The notes under the pieces: generated by a model | Databases searched by the model: none | What the model was told of the DNA's origin: nothing | The model's input: only the letters and a program-made list of their open reading frames with translations | Source: Methanomicrobiales archaeon HGW-Methanomicrobiales-2 | GTDB lineage: Archaea > Halobacteriota > Methanomicrobia > Methanomicrobiales > Methanoculleaceae | Assembly (NCBI GenBank): GCA_002839645.1 | Contig: PGYL01000023.1 | Span: 1 to 61,725, forward strand | DNA: 61,725 nucleotides | Direction of reading: 5' to 3' | Shown: positions 45,441-54,409 of the stretch, in pieces | Numbering within the stretch: the first letter of the stretch is position 1 | How the letters are laid out: every line of letters begins with the position of its first letter | Made by a program: the position numbers and the translations under genes

Positions 45441-46436
45441 CTAGCAGACACGCGGGACCGGGTCGCCGATAGGCGGCTCGATGAACCGCTCTCCGCCGAT
45501 AGCGGTCCGCATTATCACGTTGGAACCTTCAACGACTTCGCCGACGATCGCGGCGTCCCGCCCATAGGGATGCTTCCGGAGCGCCGCGAGGACGGCCTCG
45601 GCGTCGCCGGGCGCGACCCCCATGACGACTTTGCCCTCGTTCGCCACTTCGAGCGGGTCGATGCCGAGCATACCGGCGGCGCTCCGGACGTTCGCCCGGA
45701 AGGGGAGGGCCTCTTCCTCGATGACGACGCCCACGCCGCTCTTTCTCGCCATCTCGTTGATGGCGTTTGCAAACCCGCCCCTTGTCGGGTCTTTCATGGC
45801 GTGGATATCCCCGGCGGCGAGCGCCCGCTCGACGAGCGTCCAGAGGGGGGCGACGTCGGAGTGGATCTGGCCGCCGAAGTCGAACCCCTCGCGGTGGGCC
45901 ATGATGGCGATGCCGTGGTCGCCGATGGTGCCGCTGACGATGATTTTGTCCCCGATCTCCAGGCTGTTGTCCCGCACCACCCGCTCGGCGACGCCGATGC
46001 CGGCGGTGTTGACGATGATGGTATCGAGCGCGCTCCGCTCGAGGACCTTGGTGTCACCCGTGACGAGGTTTGCCCCGCACTCGCCGAGTGCGGTATCCAT
46101 CGACGCGACGATCCGCTCGAGGTCGGCAACCTCGAAACCTTCGGGGATGACCATGCCGCACGAGAGGGCGATCGGCCGCCCGCCCATCATCGCAAGGTCG
46201 TTGATGGTCCCGCAGACGGCGATGCGCCCGATATCCCCGCCGGGAAAGAAGATCGGCGAGACTACGTGGTTGTCGGTCGTAAAAACGATGTTCTGGCCGT
46301 TCAAGGGGATGACCGCACCGTCGTCAAGCGACTCGAGCCCTATCCCCCCGGCGTTGTTGTGCTTGAGGTTGGTGATGACGCGCAAGAGCTCGCCCATCAC
46401 CTCGCCGCCGGCACCGTGCATGAGGTTGACTTTCAT
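45441..46436 (-). CDS. hypE: Hydrogenase maturation protein HypE
   Basis: The 331-residue protein dehydrates the carbamoyl group on its C-terminal cysteine to thiocyanate, the source of the cyanide ligands of the NiFe active site. It ends in PRVC, the required terminal Cys. LMHGAGGEVMGELL, LDDGAVIPLNGQNIVFTTDNHVV, HAMKDPTRGGFANAINEMA are family stretches. The start at 46436 (MKVNLMHGAGG) overlaps the hypA stop (ATGA). hypC, hypA and hypE form an operon; hypB, hypD and hypF are not in the window. Confidence 0.95.
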   Translation of the reverse strand: MKVNLMHGAGGEVMGELLRVITNLKHNNAGGIGLESLDDGAVIPLNGQNIVFTTDNHVVSPIFFPGGDIGRIAVCGTINDLAMMGGRPIALSCGMVIPEGFEVADLERIVASMDTALGECGANLVTGDTKVLERSALDTIIVNTAGIGVAERVVRDNSLEIGDKIIVSGTIGDHGIAIMAHREGFDFGGQIHSDVAPLWTLVERALAAGDIHAMKDPTRGGFANAINEMARKSGVGVVIEEEALPFRANVRSAAGMLGIDPLEVANEGKVVMGVAPGDAEAVLAALRKHPYGRDAAIVGEVVEGSNVIMRTAIGGERFIEPPIGDPVPRVC

Positions 46437-46774
46437 TCTTCGTCCACTTCTATCTCGATGTTTGTGACTACGATCTCCATACCTGTAACTATCTGCGGGA
46501 GTTTCCCGCACTGCGGGCAGACGAACCGCTCGCTTCCCTCATAGCCGCAGGGACAGCGGGTGCGCGCCTCGACGTCCCGGCACGAGAGCCGGGCGTTCGA
46601 AAAGAGCGGGTCGTCCTCGATGATGATCTTGAAGAGAAACTCCACCTGCTCGGGGTTCACCATCGCCATCTTGCCGACGTCTACGGAGACGCATTTGATC
46701 TCTTTTGCGCCGTTATCAAGCGCGGCCCGGCGGGCGGTCGTGTAGATGTCGTAGGCGATGCTGTACTCGTGCAT
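46433..46774 (-). CDS. hypA: Nickel chaperone HypA
   Basis: The 113-residue protein supplies nickel to hydrogenase. The nickel site is the N-terminal Met-His-Glu, so the ATG at 46774, giving MHEYSIAYDIY, must be the start; a GTG one codon earlier would mask the site. The zinc domain has CPCGYEGSERFVCPQCGK with two CxxC-like pairs. It shares one base with the hypC stop and is coupled to hypE. Confidence 0.94.
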   Translation of the reverse strand: MHEYSIAYDIYTTARRAALDNGAKEIKCVSVDVGKMAMVNPEQVEFLFKIIIEDDPLFSNARLSCRDVEARTRCPCGYEGSERFVCPQCGKLPQIVTGMEIVVTNIEIEVDEE

Positions 46775-47001
46775 CACTCCTCCGACATCGCCGCGTAGAC
46801 CTGCCTGAAGACCTCGCGGGTCTCAAGCCCCTCCTCTCTGCTGAGACGCTGGATGGCGAATCCGACGTGGACGAGCACGAACTCCCCGATTTTCACGTCC
46901 ACGAGGTCGAGCCTGACCTCCTGTTGCAGGTCTCCGAAGTCGACGACGCCGATGTTGCCCTCTTTTATCTCCAGTACCTCAGCAGGCATTGCAATGCACA
47001 T
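46774..47001 (-). CDS. hypC: Hydrogenase maturation chaperone HypC
   Basis: The 75-residue protein starts MCIAMPAEVLEIKEGNIGVVDFG, with the essential Cys2 that carries the Fe(CN)2CO precursor with HypD. The open frame goes back to 47040, but only the ATG at 47001 gives MC at the N-terminus; GAGGTC lies just before it. It is the first gene of the hypC-hypA-hypE operon and probably matures the hydrogenase encoded at 33453-35737, and others elsewhere. Confidence 0.94.
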   Translation of the reverse strand: MCIAMPAEVLEIKEGNIGVVDFGDLQQEVRLDLVDVKIGEFVLVHVGFAIQRLSREEGLETREVFRQVYAAMSEE

Positions 47002-47229
47002 GACCTCTCTTCCTCTCCTGTTATTTTGTCCGGGTGTCAAAAAAGGTTGACCTTACTGCACGGAGGGCCCGGGAGAGAAGCCGTTTTTGCCTGCGTTAAC
47101 TCCCGGGTTTCCCGTATCCTGGTACCATATCTCGGTCTGGAAGCGTAAAAAAGGTATGTTCGTCTCAGGGTCCGGTTCCTGTAGGGCCGGAGGGGGGGTG
47201 GCGGGGTGCGCAAAACCCGTTTCCCGCCA

Positions 47230-47853
47230 CTAGGCTGTCTTTTGAAACGTCGCCTCGATCTCGGCCCGGGGGAGGTCCCTGCCCCTGACCCGCATCTGCC
47301 AGCGGCATGTCCGGACCGAGACCGCCACGAGGGGTGCGAAGAGTTCCGCCGCCTCGTCTTCGGTGAAGTAGTGGGTGATGATGCCGTCGCCCCTCCGGAA
47401 GGTCTGCCGCTCCGTCTCCGTTCCTTTCCCGGCGCGCATATCCTCGATGGAGAACCCCCGGAAGAAGGCTGCGCCGCCGGGCCTGAGCACCCGGCAGACC
47501 TCGGATGCCACGGCCCTCCGGCCCGGGCCGGGCAGGTGGCCGGTGATGTGGACCAGGAAGACCGCATCGAAAGATGCCTTGCAAAACGGCAGGCAGCGGG
47601 CGTCGGCAACGGTGAGGCATGCCGCCGCCGTCCCCGGGTGCCGCCGGGCGAGAGCGACGGCATGGGGAGAGACGTCGACCGCGGTCACGCGCGCCGACCG
47701 CCGAAGAAGGGCCGCGAGGGTCTTGCCGTTCCCGCAGCCGAGTTCCAGGACGGCGGCATGAGCCGGAATGTCCGGGAGCGGCGCCGGCGCTCCGCCCCAG
47801 AGGTCTCCCCGCCTCCGGTAGTCGTCGTCCCAGGCGGACGCATGGGCAGTCAC
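47230..47853 (-). CDS. Class I SAM-dependent methyltransferase
   Basis: The 207-residue protein has the Rossmann methyltransferase motifs: AAVLELGCGNGKTLAALLRR (motif I), VTAVDVSPHAVALARR, CLTVADARCLPFCKASFDAVFLVHITGHL and CRVLRPGGAAFFRGFS. Substrate is unknown. It stands alone between the hyp operon and the exported-protein pair; 228 nt separate it from hypC. Confidence 0.85.
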   Translation of the reverse strand: MTAHASAWDDDYRRRGDLWGGAPAPLPDIPAHAAVLELGCGNGKTLAALLRRSARVTAVDVSPHAVALARRHPGTAAACLTVADARCLPFCKASFDAVFLVHITGHLPGPGRRAVASEVCRVLRPGGAAFFRGFSIEDMRAGKGTETERQTFRRGDGIITHYFTEDEAAELFAPLVAVSVRTCRWQMRVRGRDLPRAEIEATFQKTA

Positions 47854-48074
47854 GCCTCAGAGGTCGGTGCCGGCGGAGGATAATGGTTCGCGCTGTTGGG
47901 GCGGGGGGGAGTGAGGAAGGTCCCGATACCCTTCACATCTGCGCGCCGTTCCGGCAGGGCGTCCGGATACCTCCTCTAACTGCAGCCAGAATCCTGATCT
48001 CTCCTTAGAACGGTTCCGGAGCGCCGGCATCCGGGGAAGGTTTTTGTCCTGGAACGGGGAGATGTACAACCACT

Positions 48075-49274
48075 GTGGACCTCCCGGATGCCGTTGCAAT
48101 GATACTGGCCCTCCTGACCTTCACGGCCATCCTGTTCAGCCCCTCCCCGGTACCACCGGAGACGGCCGGCTTGGACACACCCGATGGCGGGCAGCCGGTC
48201 GCCGCCAACATCTCCTGTATCCTCGCCGGGGCTCTGGAGCAGCTCCAGAGCGGTTATCCCAACCTCACCCCCGGGCCCATGCCGGGGACGGCAGGCTCTC
48301 CCACCATCCCCGACGAGAACGAGACGTCTGAGAACAGCACGGTGCCCGCCCCGGACTACGACGATGACGAATTGGTCAGGCTGGTCGAAGAGAACAGCGT
48401 ATCGCTCATGCTGCTCTCCATGCAGAACATCTACGCCCTCTACGCCTGGGACGAGAAGCTGGCAAAGGAGAGTGCCGCGACGCTCCGCACGTTCGCAATG
48501 AGTCTTTTGAAGGATTCAGCGGCACTGGATGTCTCAGGCGACCGGGAAACCCTGAAGACCTCATTTACTCTTGCTCTCGAGTCGTATCGGGCGGCCGGCG
48601 AGGCGTTGCAGGGAAATGCCCCTCTCAACAGGACGATCGTGGATACAGCCCTCGAGGGGAACCGGCGGGGGTCCAACCAGCTCGGTGAAGCGTTTGGATA
48701 CCTGCAGTCTCCGGTGCTGGAGGCGCCCGAAGAGATCGTGGCGCCCAGTCTCTCCCTGCCCCGGTTATACGCCGGGTCCGCATCCGGGGAAGAACTGGCG
48801 CTCCTGCAGCGATACATCTACGAGGACCGGAGCCGTGCGAACGAGATCTCCCTGATACTGGAGTCGGCGAGGAGCACCGGTCTCTTCCACTTCGTTGACG
48901 GGAGTGGAAAAGTGGTTTTAGCAGAACCCGGGAGGATGTTCCTGCTGGTTAAGGTGAAAGTTACGAACCTGGCCCATAAAAGCGAGAACAGGATGTATAC
49001 CATACGGACCCCGGCCCCTCGCGATTTTACTCTCCGGTATCGTGGGACATCCTACTTCCCGATAACGCTGGCACCCGGGACGTCGCTTGGGGAGCCGTAT
49101 GCTGCGGCGACGCTGGGCCGGTACGAGGCGAAAACAGGATACATCGTCTTTGATGTTCCCGAGGCGCTCACTCCGGGTGAATGCTCACTCCAGGTGAGCC
49201 TCGGGGATGGTTCTCCTGTCTGGGCACTCGGGAAGACATTGCAGCCGGTTCCGTCCGCCGGCATGCTGCCCTGA
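48075..49274 (+). CDS. Exported protein, DUF4352-like, tandem paralogue 1
   Basis: The 399-residue protein has a hydrophobic N-terminal segment (VAMILALLTFTAILF), then a Pro/Thr/Asn-rich linker. A helical region follows (VEENSVSLMLLSMQNIYALY...LKDSAALDVSGDRETLKTSFTLALESYRAAGEALQGNAPLNRTIVD), and a C-terminal beta-rich domain (VVLAEPGRMFLLVKVKVTNLAHKSENRMYTIRTP...WALGK) resembling DUF4352 telokin-like folds. Start is GTG at 48075, with GGGGAG about 14 nt upstream. It is extracellular and paralogous to the next gene. Function unknown. Confidence 0.7.
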   Translation: MDLPDAVAMILALLTFTAILFSPSPVPPETAGLDTPDGGQPVAANISCILAGALEQLQSGYPNLTPGPMPGTAGSPTIPDENETSENSTVPAPDYDDDELVRLVEENSVSLMLLSMQNIYALYAWDEKLAKESAATLRTFAMSLLKDSAALDVSGDRETLKTSFTLALESYRAAGEALQGNAPLNRTIVDTALEGNRRGSNQLGEAFGYLQSPVLEAPEEIVAPSLSLPRLYAGSASGEELALLQRYIYEDRSRANEISLILESARSTGLFHFVDGSGKVVLAEPGRMFLLVKVKVTNLAHKSENRMYTIRTPAPRDFTLRYRGTSYFPITLAPGTSLGEPYAAATLGRYEAKTGYIVFDVPEALTPGECSLQVSLGDGSPVWALGKTLQPVPSAGMLP

Positions 49275-49358
49275 TCCCGGCATTCCGGGGTGGTGCCGTG
49301 CGGGTCTGCCAGCCCTATCGCAACGAATATCCGTTTTGTGAGCGATACGCTTACGACA

Positions 49359-50435
49359 ATGAGGGGCTCTCGCAGAGGGGTACTGCTGGCAATCGGTCTT
49401 ATCGGAGTGATCCTCTCCGGCGTTCTCCTCTTCCCGGGAGCATGGGCGGCGTTCTCTCCCTCTTTGCCGGAAAAGGAGGGTGGCGTTTCCGTGAACGCAT
49501 CTTCCCCTGGTCTGGTGCCGGGAAACGATACGGCCCTTCTCGCAGAACCCTTGAGCGACGACGATAGGCTGGAATCGCTGATCGCCGGGGCCAGTATACC
49601 GCTCCTGGAGGTCTCCGTGGAGCAGATCTGTTCCCTGTATGACCGGGACGACGCGGGGCTCCAGAGCCGGGCGGCCACTATGTCTTCCCTCGCGGACGGA
49701 TACCGAGCCGAGGCTGCCGCCCTCGAGGTCTCTCCTGATATGGCATCCGCATACGCGCAGTTTTTCGTTGCGCTCGACGAGTACGCCGCAGCCGCCACCC
49801 TGCTCAACGGGAGCACTCCCCTGAACCGGAGCGTGACGGACGATGCACTGGACCATCTTGCTCTCGGGGCCGAACACCTCTCTGAAGCCTTGCAGGAATG
49901 CAACCGCTCTCCTGCCGGGAATCCGGACGCTCCCACCGTCCCGATGAACCTCACCGGGGAGCCTGCTCTTCTGTTTCCCGGCGCTCTGCAGGTCGGCGAG
50001 CGGTTCCGTTACGATGATGCCCGCGGGGAGAACACTGCCTCGCTGATCGTCAGTTCGGTGACGTCGGTGGGGACATTCCAGACTTCCGGCACGAAGCCGA
50101 CCTTATACACGGCAGCGCCCGGGAACTCCTTCCTCCTCGTCGCTGTCAAGGCGAGCCATCTCGGCCATAAGGGAGAAGGCGCCAACACCCGTTTCCAGAC
50201 GCCCCGGGAGAGCGCGTTTACCCTCCACTACGCCGCTGAGACCTATCGTCCGTTAAAAGCGCCCGGGCCAACCCTGCGGGGCGGGTCGTACTCCGGGGTT
50301 CTTCTCGATCGACACGAGTCCGTCGAGGGATTCCTCTTCTTCGAGGTGCCGGAGGGCCTTGACCCCTCCCATGCGTACCTCGAGGCCGGCATCGGCAAGG
50401 AGAGCCCGGTCTGGGTTCTTGGCCGGGCGCCGTGA
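49359..50435 (+). CDS. Exported protein, DUF4352-like, tandem paralogue 2
   Basis: The 358-residue protein has an N-terminal signal/anchor (RGVLLAIGLIGVILSGVLLFPGAWA). It has the same order of parts as its neighbour: IPLLEVSVEQICSLY, AALEVSPDMASAYAQFFVALDEYAAAATLLNGSTPLNRSVTDDAL, then SFLLVAVKASHLGHKGEGANTRFQTP and SPVWVLG. The shared NAPLNRTIVD/STPLNRSVTD and ESPVWVLGR/GSPVWALGK words show a tandem duplication with strong divergence. ATG 49359 is chosen because the 23 residues before it lack signal-peptide character. Confidence 0.7.
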   Translation: MRGSRRGVLLAIGLIGVILSGVLLFPGAWAAFSPSLPEKEGGVSVNASSPGLVPGNDTALLAEPLSDDDRLESLIAGASIPLLEVSVEQICSLYDRDDAGLQSRAATMSSLADGYRAEAAALEVSPDMASAYAQFFVALDEYAAAATLLNGSTPLNRSVTDDALDHLALGAEHLSEALQECNRSPAGNPDAPTVPMNLTGEPALLFPGALQVGERFRYDDARGENTASLIVSSVTSVGTFQTSGTKPTLYTAAPGNSFLLVAVKASHLGHKGEGANTRFQTPRESAFTLHYAAETYRPLKAPGPTLRGGSYSGVLLDRHESVEGFLFFEVPEGLDPSHAYLEAGIGKESPVWVLGRAP

Positions 50436-50445
50436 CCTCCTCACC

Positions 50446-50925
50446 TCATCCCTGCAGGTCCCTCTGCCGCACGAATCGGAGCGACGCCGAGTTCATGCAG
50501 TAACGTGTATGGGTCGGCGGCGGCCCGTCGTCAAAGACGTGGCCCAGGTGGGCGTCGCACCGCCTGCAGAGCACCTCGGTCCGGCTCATGAAGAACCGGG
50601 TGTCGAGGTCTGTTCTGATGTTTAAGTCCGAGACGGGCTTTGTGAAACTCGGCCAGCCTGTGCCCGACTCAAACTTCGTCTTCGAGGAGAAGAGGTGGTT
50701 GCCGCAGCAGACGCAGACATACAGGCCGTCCTCCTTGCAGTCCCGGTACTTCCCGGTGAAGGCCGGCTCCGTGCCCTCATGCCGGGCAACGGAGAACTGC
50801 TCCGGCGTCAGCTGGCGCCGCCACTCCTCGTCGGATTTGACGACTCTCTCAACCTCTTCCACCTCTCGCGTTACGGCGTTGCAGACCTTCACGGTCCCGA
50901 TCGTCTCTACAGCCTCCCCGCTCAC
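50446..50925 (-). CDS. msrB: Peptide methionine (R)-S-oxide reductase
   Basis: The 159-residue enzyme repairs methionine-R-sulfoxide. The structural zinc Cys pairs are visible in VCVCCGNHLF and LCRRCDAHLGHVFDDG, the core ESGTGWPSFTKP is intact, and the catalytic cysteine is Cys143 in RYCMNSASLRF. Full length with a 35-residue N-terminal extension before the domain. It is convergent with the exported-protein pair. Confidence 0.95.
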   Translation of the reverse strand: MSGEAVETIGTVKVCNAVTREVEEVERVVKSDEEWRRQLTPEQFSVARHEGTEPAFTGKYRDCKEDGLYVCVCCGNHLFSSKTKFESGTGWPSFTKPVSDLNIRTDLDTRFFMSRTEVLCRRCDAHLGHVFDDGPPPTHTRYCMNSASLRFVRQRDLQG

Positions 50926-51033
50926 CAGTACTCCTCCCGGTCCCGGCTCCTTATCCGGAGAGCATATAAATCGTTGCCCCTGCCCCCACCCGGGCAGGGG
51001 GAGATCGTATCTCCCGGATACCCCTCCGGATCC

Positions 51034-51044
51034 GTTATATATCC
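51034..51044 (+). promoter_or_regulatory. TATA box of the lipoprotein gene
   Basis: GTTATATATCC begins 29 nt before the ATG at 51063, so the transcript is probably leaderless. A second box, GCATATAAATCG, lies near 50961-50972. Confidence 0.6.
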
Positions 51045-51062
51045 TCCGGTCGATGAACCATC

Positions 51063-51527
51063 ATGCAGGATGTCTCTCTTTCGGGAAAGAGCCTGATGGT
51101 TCTTCCGCTCCTCGCCTGCCTCGTCTGCGCTGCTCTCACGGCAGGCTGCATGGGGACCGCCGCGGGGCCGGAGGCGCAGGCCCCGACGCCGGAGGCGACA
51201 GTCTCCGCTCACACCACCTACTCGCCCGCCGGGCCGCAGCCGTCGTTCTCGGCCAGCGTCACCACGCCCGAGAAGCGTATGCGTACCGACGGATCCTGCT
51301 ACTGGACCATGACGGGGACGGTGACCAACAACGGTGATGCGCCCGCACGAAACGTCGTCATCCGGTTCATGCTCGTTGACGAGAACGATATGATCCGGGC
51401 GACCGAGACCGTTCTCGCTCCCCGGTTCCAGGCCGGCGAGACGAAGATATTCACGACCAACCCGCTCCCCGGCGACTGTGACCGGCAGTACCACGCCGAG
51501 ATCGACGTCACGCACGATATTCCGTGA
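51063..51527 (+). CDS. Lipoprotein with FxLYD-like beta domain
   Basis: The 154-residue protein has a signal peptide ending in a lipobox (LTAGC), a Pro/Ala/Thr-rich spacer, and a beta-rich domain: YWTMTGTVTNNGDAPARNVVIRFMLVDENDMI...FQAGETKIFTT. This matches the FxLYD-type pattern common in archaeal surface lipoproteins. Anchored on the outer face of the membrane; ligand unknown. It precedes the flavoprotein gene by 48 nt. Confidence 0.8.
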   Translation: MQDVSLSGKSLMVLPLLACLVCAALTAGCMGTAAGPEAQAPTPEATVSAHTTYSPAGPQPSFSASVTTPEKRMRTDGSCYWTMTGTVTNNGDAPARNVVIRFMLVDENDMIRATETVLAPRFQAGETKIFTTNPLPGDCDRQYHAEIDVTHDIP

Positions 51528-51575
51528 GGTGCTGGATTGGCATGATCTGATAGGTTCACCAACAGGAGATATGAG

Positions 51576-52244
51576 ATGAAGATCCTTGGAATCAATGGGA
51601 GCCCCCGCGCATCAAGGAGCCAGACGCTCCGGCTTGTCGAGGCCGTTCTCGACGGGGCAGGGAGTGCCGGGGCCGATGTGGAACTCGTGGATCTCTGCAA
51701 ACTCCAGATCGAGTACTGCAACGGATGCCTGGTCTGCTGCGAGCGGGGGGAGTGCGTCAAGAAAGACGACTTTGCCGGGTTGTACCAGAAGATGCTTTCA
51801 AGCGACGGGATCGTGTTCGGGTCACCCAACTACATCGATTCGGTGACTGCCCAGACAAAGACCATGCTCGACCGGATGGCGGACACCATTCACTGCCAGT
51901 TGTTCATCGGGAAATACGGGTGCGCCGTCGCCACGGCGGGCGGGTCCGGAGCGGACGAGATCGTGGCGTACCTCAACCGGGTCCTCCAGACTCTGGGCGC
52001 GAACACGGTGGGCGGTGTCGGCGTGGTCCTCGGGGGAGACCCGGAGACGATCGTGCCTGCGGAGGGGAGGGCCTACGAACTCGGCAAAAAACTCGCGAAG
52101 GCGATCGCAAACAAGGAGACCTATCCGGAGCAGGAGAAACTCCACGCCGCGATGCAGGAGCGGATGCGGGCCCTGGTCACGGCGAACAAGGACCGCTGGC
52201 ACCACGAGTACGATTTCTGGCAGGCAGCCGCCCGGACACCTTAG
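51576..52244 (+). CDS. Flavodoxin-fold NAD(P)H-dependent oxidoreductase / iron-sulfur flavoprotein
   Basis: The 222-residue protein starts MKILGINGSPRASRSQTL (FMN phosphate loop). It has a cysteine motif YCNGCLVCCERGEC (C-x2-C-x2-C-C-x4-C) close to the archaeal Isf [4Fe-4S] site, and GIVFGSPNYIDSVTAQTKTMLDR for FMN binding. Likely an electron carrier or oxygen/peroxide-linked reductase. The last 4 nt overlap the stop of the convergent HEAT gene. Confidence 0.85.
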   Translation: MKILGINGSPRASRSQTLRLVEAVLDGAGSAGADVELVDLCKLQIEYCNGCLVCCERGECVKKDDFAGLYQKMLSSDGIVFGSPNYIDSVTAQTKTMLDRMADTIHCQLFIGKYGCAVATAGGSGADEIVAYLNRVLQTLGANTVGGVGVVLGGDPETIVPAEGRAYELGKKLAKAIANKETYPEQEKLHAAMQERMRALVTANKDRWHHEYDFWQAAARTP

Positions 52245-54409
52245 GGCCTCTCTGCTTCCTTCGCGCGGATCTCGGTGATGATCCGCTGCAGCCCCTCCCG
52301 AACCTCCGGCCGCCCTTTTCCGGCCGCCAGGTCAAGTTCTGGGACCACCGCGTCGCCCATATCGATCAGGGCCCGTTCGGCCCGTTTTCTGACCGTGAGT
52401 GCGTCGTCCTGGAGCGCCAGGATGAGGGGGGCAACCGTTTCTTCTCCCCCTATCCGTTCGATGGCCCTGACGGCATTTGCCCGCACCTCTATCGAAGAGT
52501 CGGAGAGCGCCCCGGCAAGTACCGGCAGCGCATCGGCGCCGACCGCTTCCACCTCGGACCACCGACCCCGGGCCATGAGGTAGCGTGTCAGGTCCTCGCC
52601 GGTCTCCGGCTCCCAGCCGCCCGCTTCCAGCGCTTCGGCGACCCCCGCCCGGAACGTTGCGTCCCCCGTGTGGAGCGCTTCGATCAGGTGGGCCCGCATC
52701 GTATCCCCGGGGTCCTTTAAGGTCTCGAGTGCAGCATACCGGACCCGGTCATCCACATCGTTGAGCGCCAGGATCAACGGTTCGATGGCACGAAGGTCCC
52801 CGATGTAGCCGAGCGACCGGGCGGCGGCGATCTTGACCGCCTCATCCCTGTCCTGCAGCGCCAGGGCCAGCGGTTCTATCGCCTGCCTGCTCCCCATGTA
52901 GCCCAGCGCCTCCGCCACGGCTGCCCGGACCTCGCTGTCGGGTTCCTGGTGCAGGGAGCCGATCAGGGCTTCGATAGCCCGTTTGTTCCCGATCTTACCC
53001 AAATTGCGGGCGGCAACGAGCCGGACGAACCGGTCGGTGTCGCTCAGGGCGTCCATGAGCGGCGCGACCGCAGTCTCACGCATCTCCCCGAGGATACTGG
53101 CGGCAGCAGTCTGAACCTCCGGGTTCTCGTCCCTGAGCGCACGGATGAGGCCGTCCACAGCGGGGCGTCCCATCATAATGAGGCGTGTAGCGGCGCCGAG
53201 TTGCGTGTTCCAGTCCTTCTCCTTGAGCGCTCCGACAAGCGTATCGATCTCCTGCCGGCCGGACTGCTCAAACGCCTTCTTATCCTCCGATCGGACCGTT
53301 CTCTTCTTCTTAGGGGCACGCTCTTCCTCGCTGACCTGGCTGCCGAGCGTTCTCCGCCATACGTCTATTACCTGCCGTTTTCTGAGGGTGGCCGCTGCTT
53401 TTGCCCTCACATCTTCATCCTCATCCTCAAGGGCATAGAGCAGGACGTCGCCTGCCTCCTTATCCGGCACCTCTCCGAGGGCGTCGATCGCTGCAAGGCG
53501 CATCTCCTTCCTTCCCTTCCTCAGCACCAGAGCGAGGGGTTCGATTGCCAGGGAGCCAAACTCAGCGAGGGCCCGGGCAACGCTCCACCGGACTTCCGGC
53601 GCCTCGTCTCCCAGGTGGTCGATGAGGGCCGGGACCGACCCGGTTGCCCCGATGAGCCCTATCGCCTTTGCCGCTGTCACCCGGACAACCGGCACCGGAT
53701 CGTCCAGCGCCTCCTCAAGCTGCCCGAGCGCGTCACGACCAAAGATCGCGACGGCGTCTGCGGCGGCGACCCGGACGCCGTGATACCTGTCGCGGAAGAG
53801 GAGTATGAGCGGCCGAATCGAGCGGCGGTCGCCGATATGCCCGAGGGCACGGACAGCGGCGATCCGCACGTCTTCTCTTGCGTCGCGGAGGAGCAGGATC
53901 AGCGGCTCAACGGCAACGGTGTCCTTGATCTCGCCGAGCCCCTCCGCGGCGGCGATGCGGACCCCGTAGTGAGGGTCTTTGAGCGCCTCGATGAGATACC
54001 CGACCGCTTCGCTGCCCATGCCCTGCAGCGCAGCAATCGCCGCTGTCCTGACGCTTTCGTCGCTGCTCCTGAGCGCTTCAAGGCACCGTTCCAGTGGAGT
54101 TTTCTCGGGAACCGGCTCTTTTGCTTCGGGTTCCGGCATTTTTTGGGGGATCACCGGGATCTCAAGTTCCCGGGGCTTCCAGGCTTCCGGCTGGGGAACG
54201 GGTTCCTGCTCGGCTTCGTCGGTGCCGGCGATCTCCTCTTCAAACTCAAGCGGAATGAGCAGGTCCAGCGGGATCGAACCCACCGGGGCTGACGGCTCCT
54301 CCCTGAGCCGGGCCTTGACCTGTGCCCACGCCGCTTCCGCCTGCTGGCTCTCCTTGAGGAGATCTCCGAGACTTACGGCTGGTTTTGGCTCTTGTGCCGC
54401 CTGCTCCAC
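52241..54409 (-). CDS. HEAT-repeat protein, C-terminal part of a frameshifted gene
   Basis: The open frame of 722 codons encodes more than a dozen PBS-lyase-type HEAT repeats (D-x-x-x-x-V-R-x-A-A-A-x-A-L-G-x-I-G pattern), after a Pro/Glu-rich linker. It formally begins with GTG at 54409, but no ribosome site precedes it. The same frame continues upstream (PDSPKKPVEQAAQ), so it is probably the second half of one protein of about 1140 residues whose first half is at 54246-55667. HEAT arrays are protein-interaction scaffolds; phycobilisome-lyase relatives in archaea have no known substrate. Confidence 0.8.
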   Translation of the reverse strand: MEQAAQEPKPAVSLGDLLKESQQAEAAWAQVKARLREEPSAPVGSIPLDLLIPLEFEEEIAGTDEAEQEPVPQPEAWKPRELEIPVIPQKMPEPEAKEPVPEKTPLERCLEALRSSDESVRTAAIAALQGMGSEAVGYLIEALKDPHYGVRIAAAEGLGEIKDTVAVEPLILLLRDAREDVRIAAVRALGHIGDRRSIRPLILLFRDRYHGVRVAAADAVAIFGRDALGQLEEALDDPVPVVRVTAAKAIGLIGATGSVPALIDHLGDEAPEVRWSVARALAEFGSLAIEPLALVLRKGRKEMRLAAIDALGEVPDKEAGDVLLYALEDEDEDVRAKAAATLRKRQVIDVWRRTLGSQVSEEERAPKKKRTVRSEDKKAFEQSGRQEIDTLVGALKEKDWNTQLGAATRLIMMGRPAVDGLIRALRDENPEVQTAAASILGEMRETAVAPLMDALSDTDRFVRLVAARNLGKIGNKRAIEALIGSLHQEPDSEVRAAVAEALGYMGSRQAIEPLALALQDRDEAVKIAAARSLGYIGDLRAIEPLILALNDVDDRVRYAALETLKDPGDTMRAHLIEALHTGDATFRAGVAEALEAGGWEPETGEDLTRYLMARGRWSEVEAVGADALPVLAGALSDSSIEVRANAVRAIERIGGEETVAPLILALQDDALTVRKRAERALIDMGDAVVPELDLAAGKGRPEVREGLQRIITEIRAKEAERP

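Noticed and set aside
50970-51025. GC-rich hairpin CCCCTGCCCCC...GGGCAGGGGG before the lipoprotein gene as a further repeat copy
   Set aside because: It lacks the TATCGCCA/TGGCGATA boxes and the GGACCGTGG end, so it is treated as a separate simple inverted repeat.
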